Shown piece by piece: positions 17,811 through 25,366 of a DNA stretch of 64,000 nucleotides (within the stretch, counting starts at the first letter, position 1; each line of letters begins with the position of its first letter). A program made the position numbers and the translations under genes. The stretch comes from Terasakiella pusilla DSM 6293. Lineage in GTDB: Bacteria > Pseudomonadota > Alphaproteobacteria > Rhodospirillales > Terasakiellaceae. Location of the stretch: contig NZ_JHYO01000005.1 of assembly GCF_000688235.1 (NCBI RefSeq), forward strand, positions 114,159 to 178,158, given 5' to 3'. The notes beneath the pieces are model-generated. The model did no database searches. It had not been told where the DNA came from and saw only the letters and a program-made list of their open reading frames with translations.

Positions 17811-19775
17811 ATGCCAGTTAATTCTATCCAGAATGAAACCGTCCTTGCCGGACCAATTCTACGCCGCACAAATACAAAGCAAGTGGCGATCTGGCTGGCC
17901 CTAAGCACCCCTGCGCGTGCCCGCATCACCTTTACGCCCGATGGCGGCGCCCCCATTAAAGTGACCCTCAAAGAAGATACACCGGACTGCCGCCTCATTC
18001 AGGCTGGCACCCATCTCTATTACTTGCTGATCGATGCACATCTTCCAGAAGAGCTACCAAGTGATACCTGGATCGATTACAAGCTCGAACTGGGGGAAAA
18101 AGTAAAAGGTCGTTTGCGTTGGAGAAACATCTGCGCACCAAACTCAGACCTTTATTATGACGGGCGAAAAAGCCTGGGTTTTAAAATCCCGTCACGGGTT
18201 CAATCCCTCTTACACGGGTCTTGTCGCAAACCCCATCATGACTCAGAAGATGGGCTGGTAGAAGCCGATAAACTTATTGGGAATATCCTGTCACAAAACG
18301 GGGAAGATCTACCCGATTGGCCTTCCATGTTGGTGTTGACAGGGGATCAGGTCTATGCCGATGACGTTGCCGGCCCCATGCTGCACGCCATCCATCAAAT
18401 CATCGCTCAATTGGGGCTTAACCTTGAAGAGATGAAGTCACTAAAGGGGCAGGATGTCGCGGACTCGCAATGTTTGTATGAACATGAAGACTGCTATTAT
18501 AACCGTGAAAAAATTCTACCCAAGACCCAAGGGGCGCGACAACTTCTGGACCTTGTGTTCGAAGGGGTGAAGAAACCGATCTTTACCACCGACACGGCCC
18601 ACAACCATCTGATCACCATCGCCGAACATCTGGTGATGTATCTTATGGTCTGGTCCCCGACCCTGTGGCCCTTTGTCGATACAGAAGAAATCCCCAAAGG
18701 CCTATCCACCGAAAATGCCGCCCTTTATCGCGATGAACAAAAAATATTGGACCAATTTATCCAAGGATTATCCAAGGTACAGCGGGTGTTTGCGCACCTG
18801 CCCGTTGCCATGATCTTTGATGACCATGATGTCACCGATGATTGGAATCTGAATCGCCAATGGGAAGAAGCCGTCTATAATAATCCTTTTTCCAAACGCA
18901 TGATCGGCAATGCCTTAACGTCATATCTCCTCAATCAGGGCTGGGGGAATAACCCAAGCGCCTTTGATGACAATATGATGGGACATCTAACCCAGTCCCT
19001 AAAAGAACCCGGCCGCCAGTCTCACGAACAGTTTATCAATGACATTTTGGGATTTGAAAATTGGGAATATACGTGGGAGAGCAGCCCGCCGCTGATCGTC
19101 ATTGACACAAGAACACGGCGTTGGCGCTCCGAAAGCTCCGCTGTGCGCCCTTCTGGTCTTTTGGATTGGGAAGCGGTGACAGATTTGCAGCAACGCCTGC
19201 GTGATCAAGACAACGTGCTGCTTGTCTCGCCTGCGCCCATCTTTGGTGTCAAACTGATTGAGACAATCCAGCGGATATTCACATGGTTTGGCAAGCCGTT
19301 GGTGGTAGATGCGGAAAACTGGATGGCTCATCCGGGGACCGCAAACTCCATTCTCAATGTCTTCATGCACCGTAACACGCCGGAGAACTTTGTTATTCTA
19401 TCCGGTGATGTTCATTATTCCTTTGTCTATGACGTGGAACTGCGGCGCATCAAGGGCGGACCGGATATCTGGCAGATCACCAGCAGCGGTCTTCGAAACG
19501 AATTCCCCCACAAGCTGTTAAACCTGCTTGATGTGGCAAACAAATGGCTCTTTGCGCCCAAGTCACCGCTGAACTGGCTGACGAAACGCCGCCATATGCG
19601 CATTATCCCCCGCAAACCCGAAGGACGCGCCCATGGTCATCGCACGTTAAATGGCTCTGGCGTTGGGTTAGTTGAACTGGATGAAAACGGTCGTCCTTGG
19701 CGTATCCGTCAACTGATCGCTGGCGGCAACGCCCTTGGCTTTGAACGCATGGAAGATCATTCTCGTTGGGAGTAA
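17811..19775 (+). CDS. PhoD-like metallophosphatase / alkaline phosphatase D family protein
   Basis: The 654-residue protein has the calcineurin-like metallophosphatase motifs of the PhoD superfamily: LTGDQVYADD near residue 182, FDDHDVTDD near 340, and SGDVHYSF near 530 with the metal-binding His. An N-terminal beta domain of about 110 residues precedes the catalytic part. I see no Tat or Sec signal peptide at the N-terminus, unlike secreted PhoD, so a cytoplasmic phosphodiesterase or phosphatase is more likely. It follows the phosphate transporter but after a terminator, so it has its own promoter. AAGAGGG precedes the ATG. Confidence 0.82.
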   Translation: MPVNSIQNETVLAGPILRRTNTKQVAIWLALSTPARARITFTPDGGAPIKVTLKEDTPDCRLIQAGTHLYYLLIDAHLPEELPSDTWIDYKLELGEKVKGRLRWRNICAPNSDLYYDGRKSLGFKIPSRVQSLLHGSCRKPHHDSEDGLVEADKLIGNILSQNGEDLPDWPSMLVLTGDQVYADDVAGPMLHAIHQIIAQLGLNLEEMKSLKGQDVADSQCLYEHEDCYYNREKILPKTQGARQLLDLVFEGVKKPIFTTDTAHNHLITIAEHLVMYLMVWSPTLWPFVDTEEIPKGLSTENAALYRDEQKILDQFIQGLSKVQRVFAHLPVAMIFDDHDVTDDWNLNRQWEEAVYNNPFSKRMIGNALTSYLLNQGWGNNPSAFDDNMMGHLTQSLKEPGRQSHEQFINDILGFENWEYTWESSPPLIVIDTRTRRWRSESSAVRPSGLLDWEAVTDLQQRLRDQDNVLLVSPAPIFGVKLIETIQRIFTWFGKPLVVDAENWMAHPGTANSILNVFMHRNTPENFVILSGDVHYSFVYDVELRRIKGGPDIWQITSSGLRNEFPHKLLNLLDVANKWLFAPKSPLNWLTKRRHMRIIPRKPEGRAHGHRTLNGSGVGLVELDENGRPWRIRQLIAGGNALGFERMEDHSRWE

Positions 19776-20651
19776 TCACCCTTCAGGTAAAGGGATAAAA
19801 TCAACTTCATCAGGCACTTGCGGGAAACGGCCTTCTTTCCAATCCTGCTTTGCCTGCTCAATTCGCTCTTTGCTGGTGGAGACAAAATTCCACCACATAT
19901 AGCGTTTGTGTTTTAAGGCCTGTCCACCTAGCAAAACAAAATGCAGGTCTTCGTCGGCCTGTACCTCCAATCGGCGATGCGGCAAAACAAGAAACTCCCC
20001 TTTTTTTGACAAGCGCCCGTCAAAACGACCTTTCCCTTTCAAAATAAAGATCGCCTGTTCTTCATAATCCGCAGGTAACGTAAACAGTCCACCGTCTTTG
20101 ATCTTTACGTCGAGATAAATGGTTGGAGAATGGACCTCGACCGGGGAAGTATAGCCAAATGCCTGCCCTGCTATCAAAGTGATCTTGGCATCACCTTCCT
20201 TAAACGTCGCCAACTCCTCTGCACTCACATGCTGAAAGCTCGGATCAATTTCCTGCTTATCAGACGGCAAGGCCATCCAGATTTGCAAACCATAGAGGGG
20301 GCGGTTTTGGTCGCGGGTTGCGTGCGGGGAACGTTCGCTATGGACAATGCCCTTACCCGCTGTCATCCAATTGACTTCGCCCGGTCTGATCAACTGGGTG
20401 TACCCCAGACTATCGCGATGAAGGATTTCCCCTTCAATCAACCAGGTGAGGGTGGAAAGACCGATATGAGGATGGGGGCGCACGTCCATAGCGTCGCCGT
20501 CCTGCAAAAGAGTCGGGCCCATTTCATCAAAAAAGACAAACGGGCCCACCGATTTCTTACCCCGTGTGGGGAGATATCTTTTGACGTCAAAGCCGCCGAT
20601 ATCGCTCAACTTCGGGATAATCTCTGAGATTTGATCGCTTGAAACAGCCAT
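19776..20651 (-). CDS. pirin family protein
   Basis: This 291-residue bicupin has the pirin metal site: HPHIGLSTLTWLIEG near residue 59, and GIVHSER, which adds the third His and the Glu. Bacterial pirins bind iron. Some have quercetinase-like activity and others modulate metabolic enzymes, so the role here is open. It begins at the ATG at 20651, preceded by a purine-rich site. Its stop abuts the stop of the convergent PhoD-like gene. Confidence 0.92.
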   Translation of the reverse strand: MAVSSDQISEIIPKLSDIGGFDVKRYLPTRGKKSVGPFVFFDEMGPTLLQDGDAMDVRPHPHIGLSTLTWLIEGEILHRDSLGYTQLIRPGEVNWMTAGKGIVHSERSPHATRDQNRPLYGLQIWMALPSDKQEIDPSFQHVSAEELATFKEGDAKITLIAGQAFGYTSPVEVHSPTIYLDVKIKDGGLFTLPADYEEQAIFILKGKGRFDGRLSKKGEFLVLPHRRLEVQADEDLHFVLLGGQALKHKRYMWWNFVSTSKERIEQAKQDWKEGRFPQVPDEVDFIPLPEG

Positions 20652-20748
20652 TGCACTGTCCTTTCTGAAACCTTAGAGAAAGAATGACATTGGACCTTGC
20701 AAACCACAATGCCCCATTGCGCAACAGATTGTTTCTTGTATGTGGATT

Positions 20749-20850
20749 CTAGCTTTTGTTGATTTTGAGGATCAGGAAGGTTAGTAAACCGATCACGACC
20801 AATACCGTTGTGACCACACCACCGATGCCATAAATTGCAATTTCGTCCAT
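20749..20850 (-). CDS. 33-residue single-pass membrane protein
   Basis: This short frame encodes MDEIAIYGIGG, then an uninterrupted hydrophobic helix rich in Val, Leu and Ile, ending in LKINKS. A textbook ribosome site (GGAGTAGG) lies six bases before the ATG, which is the main reason to accept it. It sits downstream of, and on the same strand as, the Crp/Fnr gene, with an 80-base gap. Its size and layout recall small subunits of membrane complexes, but I do not recognise a family. Confidence 0.6.
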   Translation of the reverse strand: MDEIAIYGIGGVVTTVLVVIGLLTFLILKINKS

Positions 20851-20929
20851 TTTACCTACTCCAAAAAATTGCCGTTGGACAACCATCGCAAAATCTCAGG
20901 AAGCGGGCATTGCGAAATATCAATTTGAT

Positions 20930-21721
20930 CTAATTATTTTGATTAGCGATGGTTTCCAACCGCTCAAGGTCGGCCCAAAAATGGTTTTTCCCTTTATCTT
21001 TCAGGGCGCCATCGCGTTTAAATTCTGCAATAATGCGTGACGTTGTCTCGGTTGTAACGCCAAGTATCGCGCCCAAATCTTCGCGACTGAACAAATGGCA
21101 AGTTTGATCATTTTTATCCGACAAACCGATCACCAGCCGCGCTACACGTGATTTGGAACTGCCCGTCGATAGCTCCGTCAACCACTCATCGGCACGCTGG
21201 ACCGCGACATGCCAACGCGATAATAACTGACTATGCAAGCGCGGCGTTTCCTTGTTCAGCCGTTCGACGACGTCACGTGGGATTTGACACAGCTCCGCAT
21301 CACGTAAAACAGTCGCAAAATGTTCATAGACAGGACTGACCAGAGTTTCCAGACCAACGATATCTCCTTGGCGCAACAAACGCACAATGCGCTGCCCACC
21401 ATCCGGCAAATATTGGGTCAATTTCACCACCCCGCTGCGGATGGTGTAAAGATACTGTCCTTCTTCCCCCTGATTGTAGAGGGTCTCGCCACTAAACTTG
21501 CTTATTTCAAGGATAGGCTTGTGGATCAGTTCAAAATCCTCATGTTCAAGATCGGCGAACAATGCCATATGACGGATCACACAACTTTCACACGAAGATA
21601 TTCCTGTCCATGCGTTTGCGATTGCTTGCTTTTCCAATTTGCACCCATCAAATAAAAATGCCAACCAAGGACTTAAATAAGTATATGGCTTCCCCCGCTT
21701 TCGCAAGACTTTCTGCGTCAA
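20930..21721 (-). CDS. Crp/Fnr-family transcriptional regulator
   Basis: The protein has an N-terminal cyclic-nucleotide-binding-type beta barrel (about residues 60-165) and a C-terminal winged helix (about 185-255) with the recognition helix in LGVTTETTSRIIAEF. A CESC motif lies just before the sensor domain. E. coli Fnr needs four cysteines for its iron-sulfur cluster and only this pair plus one upstream Cys is visible, so oxygen sensing is uncertain. The frame opens with a TTG at 21721 and no ATG is available before residue 52, so the true start may be one of several internal TTG codons. Small membrane-protein genes lie on both sides. Confidence 0.85.
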   Translation of the reverse strand: MTQKVLRKRGKPYTYLSPWLAFLFDGCKLEKQAIANAWTGISSCESCVIRHMALFADLEHEDFELIHKPILEISKFSGETLYNQGEEGQYLYTIRSGVVKLTQYLPDGGQRIVRLLRQGDIVGLETLVSPVYEHFATVLRDAELCQIPRDVVERLNKETPRLHSQLLSRWHVAVQRADEWLTELSTGSSKSRVARLVIGLSDKNDQTCHLFSREDLGAILGVTTETTSRIIAEFKRDGALKDKGKNHFWADLERLETIANQNN

Positions 21722-21810
21722 ATTCGGCAGGATCCCTGATTTTATCTGCTTTTCTTTTCGCAGCGCACGCAGGCCTGCTAGTCATTTCTTTATAATAATT
21801 ATAATTCCAA

Positions 21811-21838
21811 TTGACTTTTACGCCCTGCCCCCTATTTT
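21811..21838 (+). promoter_or_regulatory. sigma-70-like promoter of the 40-residue membrane protein
   Basis: A TTGACT -35 element and a TATTTT -10 element are 16 bases apart, 38 bases before the ATG at 21876. Confidence 0.5.
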
Positions 21839-21875
21839 GGCCTCGCCAAATTACGTGTAACTCGGAGTTATTTAA

Positions 21876-21998
21876 ATGTCACACCAAACTACCCTCACCG
21901 AAAAACTGACCGGCGATGCGCTTCCTTTCATCATCATGGGCATTGGCATTTTCATGCTGTGCTGGGTCTTTTTCCTGGGTGACTTAATCACCGGTTAA
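21876..21998 (+). CDS. 40-residue single-pass membrane protein
   Basis: Forty codons encode a polar N-terminus (MSHQTTLTEKLTGD), one strongly hydrophobic helix (IIMGIGIFMLCWVFFL) and a short tail GDLITG. A promoter, a CGGAG ribosome site and an immediate intrinsic terminator frame it as its own transcription unit, which supports a real gene. It is divergent from the Crp/Fnr gene. I know no family for it; it is shaped like small accessory subunits of respiratory complexes. Confidence 0.65.
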   Translation: MSHQTTLTEKLTGDALPFIIMGIGIFMLCWVFFLGDLITG

Positions 21999-22011
21999 GC
22001 TACACACGATT

Positions 22012-22035
22012 AAGGCAGGCTAAGTCCTGCCTTTT
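22012..22035 (+). terminator. terminator after the 40-residue protein
   Basis: AAGGCAGG and CCTGCCTTTT form a compact hairpin with a T tail. Confidence 0.8.
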
Positions 22036-22093
22036 CTATTGCACTTTCGTGCCGTGCGGCTTAAATCTTTTTTGTTAAATCAAAGAGCTAACT

Positions 22094-23272
22094 ATGCCGC
22101 ACCAAAAGAATCATATCATACACTGGCTATTGGAAGAGGGATGGAAATACCCTGACCGGTCAGAATTCACCCAGCATCTGGCGCAAGCTTTTTTAGATGC
22201 AGGGGTTTCTGTGTCGCGCATCCGCCTGACAATCCGCCTGCTCCATCCCCAAGTGATGGGATTTGGCTATACTTGGGATGACCGCTTTAACACTGTCGAT
22301 TATTTTGAAGCCGGATACGATCTCCGCGACAGCGATATATACCTCAACAGCCCCTTTGCCGCCATTTTTGATGAAGGTGCCGGCGCGATCCGACGCAAAC
22401 TGATTGATCCCGATTGCCAGTTTGACTACCCCATCCTGGAAGACCTGACGAAAGAGGGCTTTACCGATTATGTTGCTCTGCCCCTGATCTTTGCTGACGG
22501 ACGGCGCAGCGCCATCACCCTTTCCAGTCGCTGCAAAGACGGTTTCAGCTCTAAAGACTTGTCGCTGATCTATGACAGCTTGTCGGCCCTCTCGCGCATC
22601 GTTGAAAACCACGCCCTCAAACATACGGCAAGCGTCCTTTTAGAAACCTATCTGGGACGCGCCAGCGGTCAACAGGTCTTAAATGGCAATGTCAAACGCG
22701 GCGACGGTCAACGTATCCGGGCGATCATCTGGTTTTCAGACCTGAGGCAATCCACCCATCTGGCAGAGACCATGGAAAGTGACGCTTTTCTTGATCTTTT
22801 AAACAAATATTTTGACTGCACTGCAGGCTCCGTACTTGATCGCGGAGGTGAAGTGCTGAGATATATCGGAGATGCTGTCCTCGCAATTTTCCCACTAGGC
22901 CCCACCGACCAGTGCGAAAGCTCCAGCCTTGCAGCCGAAAATGCCCTCAAAGCCGCGCAAGAGGCCTTTGCCTGTCTCGACCAACTCAACCACACCCAAA
23001 AGGTCAATAACCAACCAGAAATCGCCATTGGCATTGGCCTGCATATCGGCGAGGTGATGTATGGCAATATCGGCACAAAGGACCGTTTGGAATTTTCCGT
23101 CATCGGGACGTCTGCTAACGAAGCAGCCCGCATTGAAAGCATGACTAAGGAACTAAAGGTTCCGTTGATTGTTTCAGATCAATTCTCGCGCTTTCATGGT
23201 GGCGACTGGCGTTCACTCGGGTTGTTTGATCTCAAAGGGTTTAAGCGTAAAAGAGAATTATTTACGCTCTAA
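22094..23272 (+). CDS. class III adenylate/guanylate cyclase with N-terminal sensor-like domain
   Basis: This soluble 392-residue protein makes cAMP or cGMP. Residues about 1-185 form a GAF-like domain of the type seen in other alphaproteobacterial cyclases. The catalytic domain (about 210-390) keeps both metal-binding Asp residues (FSDLR and GDAVLAIF) and the transition-state Asn and Arg in NEAAR, so it should be active. Nucleotide specificity cannot be settled by eye. A stand-alone cNMP-binding protein (33319-33702) and a Crp/Fnr regulator are encoded nearby, but no direct link is shown. Confidence 0.9.
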   Translation: MPHQKNHIIHWLLEEGWKYPDRSEFTQHLAQAFLDAGVSVSRIRLTIRLLHPQVMGFGYTWDDRFNTVDYFEAGYDLRDSDIYLNSPFAAIFDEGAGAIRRKLIDPDCQFDYPILEDLTKEGFTDYVALPLIFADGRRSAITLSSRCKDGFSSKDLSLIYDSLSALSRIVENHALKHTASVLLETYLGRASGQQVLNGNVKRGDGQRIRAIIWFSDLRQSTHLAETMESDAFLDLLNKYFDCTAGSVLDRGGEVLRYIGDAVLAIFPLGPTDQCESSSLAAENALKAAQEAFACLDQLNHTQKVNNQPEIAIGIGLHIGEVMYGNIGTKDRLEFSVIGTSANEAARIESMTKELKVPLIVSDQFSRFHGGDWRSLGLFDLKGFKRKRELFTL

Positions 23273-23386
23273 CATGCTATTTTTTAATCTTTTTCCGCTT
23301 TGAAAGACTAGATATTTCAAGGAAAGCGTTTTAGAGTAGAAAAAACGTTCAGGCGCATATCCGATGCGATAGGGTAGGAAATTACA

Positions 23387-24718
23387 TTGAGCAATCATCA
23401 CATTGCAAATTTGATATTGGCAACGACCAATACCAAGCAGCTGGAAGACGTATCAGCTCAGCTAAAACAAAATAACTACACGGTCATTGAATGTAGCGGC
23501 GATGTTGTCGATACAATCGCTCAAAAAAATCACCCGGATCTCATTCTCATAGATGTCTCTTGTGATGACTTTGACGGTTTTGAGGTCATTAAGACCCTCA
23601 AAAATATAGCCGACATCGCCCATATCCCCATCGTTGCTATTTCTCGTAAAAAATCAAACGAACTTTACACAAAATCCCTTGAGCATCATGTCGACGATAT
23701 ATTCATCTACCCCTTTGATGTGCAGGAATTTTTATTACATATCCAATCCTTGCTCCGTCTTTCCACTATGTATATGGAGCGCGATAACCGCTTTAAACTT
23801 GCGCGAAAGCATGGCATTAACGCGCAGGCGGAAACCGATTTTGATGTCAGCGCCCCCCATCAAATTCTGCTAATTGGCCCCATAGATGGCGACCGCGCAG
23901 CTATTGAAACCATATTAGATGGCAACTGCAACGTCGATATCTGTAGCAACGTCTTTGAGGCAGAGGAACAACTTGCAAACGGCTTTTATGACGCCTGCAT
24001 CTGCCACCTTGATGCAACCAACACCGAAACCGTCCTGAGCTTAAGCACGCGGATTAGAAATAATCCACGGCTGTTTAACCTCCCTGTTCTGGTGCTCAGT
24101 AACGGGGAGATTGAAGACCGGATCGACGCTTATCGCCGCGGCATTACACGGATCGTCAAACGGCCTTTAAACCTATCGTCACTAAAAGCGAAGCTGGTTA
24201 TGCTGGTGCGCCGTCAACGCCTGCGTTGGAATTTGCGCAACGCCATCGAGACAACGCGCAACCCGTCCAATACAGACGCCATTACAAACGCCTATACCAA
24301 AGACTTTTTCAACGAAAACCTGCTTCTACAGGTTAAGAACGCACAGCTTTGGAAAAAACATCATACGGTCATCTTTTTCTCCATTGTCAATCTGCCAAGC
24401 GTGGAAGAACAGTTTGGTGAAACCGCCTCTCAGGAACTCCTTCAGCAAATCCATCAATGGATCACAAACCTGTCACGGGTAGAGGATATGGTTTCCAGAT
24501 ACGGCCCTCACGATTTCTGTATCTCACTACCCGATACCCCATTGGAGGAAGCACAATTGGTCATGCACCGGATCGCAGGGATCCTGAGCTATACGGACTT
24601 TGCCCTTGGCGATGTCTTCCAACCGATCAGCGTTTGGGTAGAAACAGGTATCGCAACCCTTGAAAAATCCGATGATATGAATAGCTTGTTAAACAGAGCC
24701 CATCACAGAATACAATAA
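23387..24718 (+). CDS. PleD-like tandem receiver protein with degenerate GGDEF domain
   Basis: The 443-residue protein has two receiver-like domains (about 8-130 and 160-270) followed by a diguanylate-cyclase-like domain (about 295-443). The first receiver keeps a phospho-acceptor Asp in LILIDVS, while the second reads ICHLDAT and looks altered. The GGDEF motif is replaced by RYGPHDF, so cyclase activity is unlikely. The protein may bind c-di-GMP or GTP, or act through protein contacts. The start is a TTG at 23387 with TAGGA upstream; no usable ATG exists early in the frame. The DsbA-like gene follows after 17 bases. Confidence 0.82.
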   Translation: MSNHHIANLILATTNTKQLEDVSAQLKQNNYTVIECSGDVVDTIAQKNHPDLILIDVSCDDFDGFEVIKTLKNIADIAHIPIVAISRKKSNELYTKSLEHHVDDIFIYPFDVQEFLLHIQSLLRLSTMYMERDNRFKLARKHGINAQAETDFDVSAPHQILLIGPIDGDRAAIETILDGNCNVDICSNVFEAEEQLANGFYDACICHLDATNTETVLSLSTRIRNNPRLFNLPVLVLSNGEIEDRIDAYRRGITRIVKRPLNLSSLKAKLVMLVRRQRLRWNLRNAIETTRNPSNTDAITNAYTKDFFNENLLLQVKNAQLWKKHHTVIFFSIVNLPSVEEQFGETASQELLQQIHQWITNLSRVEDMVSRYGPHDFCISLPDTPLEEAQLVMHRIAGILSYTDFALGDVFQPISVWVETGIATLEKSDDMNSLLNRAHHRIQ

Positions 24719-24735
24719 GCGGAACACACAGCGTC

Positions 24736-25362
24736 ATGTATCTGGATATATATTACGACACCATCTGTCCTTGGTGTTTGATCGGTAAAAAAAGGCTGGA
24801 ACTGGCGCTGCAAAGTCGTGGGCAGGCCTCTTTAAAGCTGCGTTGGAAACCCTTTTTGCTTAATCCCAACATGTCGCCAGATGGCATGGATCGCCAGACC
24901 TATCTAGAACATAAGTTTGGCGGTACGCAACGGGCAAAACGGGTCTATGACGTGATTGCCAGCACCGGCCTTGAAAACGGCATTGATTTTAAGTTCGATA
25001 AGATCAAATACACGCCGAACTCGGTTAACTCCCACCGTCTTGTCAATTTTGCCGAAACCTATGACCTGGATCAAAAGATGGTTGAACGTCTGTTCAACGC
25101 CTTCTTCATGGAAGGATTGAACATTGGCGATACAGCCTGCCTGATCGAGCTTGCCCGTGAGGTCGGATTAGATGCCGATGCAGTCCGTAGCTTCCTGCAA
25201 AGTGATGCGCAAAAAGACGCAGTCATGGCCTCTGATCGGGAAGCCCGCGAACTGGGCGTTCACGGGGTGCCTGCTTTTGTGGCCCGCGACCGCTACGTGA
25301 TCTCCGGTGCGCAAGACCCAAAAATATTGGGTAAGTTTATTGATACCGCCCTCAACGGCTGA
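24736..25362 (+). CDS. DsbA-family oxidoreductase, FrnE-like
   Basis: This 208-residue protein has a thioredoxin fold with the active-site CPWC at residues 12-15, an inserted helical domain, and the cis-Pro loop GVHGVPAF near 173. It has no signal peptide, which fits the cytoplasmic FrnE / 2-hydroxychromene-2-carboxylate-isomerase-like branch of the DsbA family. It probably acts in thiol exchange or stress defence. It is likely co-transcribed with the PleD-like gene, and its stop lies four bases from the convergent mfd stop. Confidence 0.9.
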   Translation: MYLDIYYDTICPWCLIGKKRLELALQSRGQASLKLRWKPFLLNPNMSPDGMDRQTYLEHKFGGTQRAKRVYDVIASTGLENGIDFKFDKIKYTPNSVNSHRLVNFAETYDLDQKMVERLFNAFFMEGLNIGDTACLIELAREVGLDADAVRSFLQSDAQKDAVMASDREARELGVHGVPAFVARDRYVISGAQDPKILGKFIDTALNG

Positions 25363-25366
25363 TCAC

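Noticed and set aside
20921..20945. Fnr-box-like TTGAT...TTGAT sequence
   Set aside because: The halves are direct rather than inverted and lie in the coding end of the Crp/Fnr gene.
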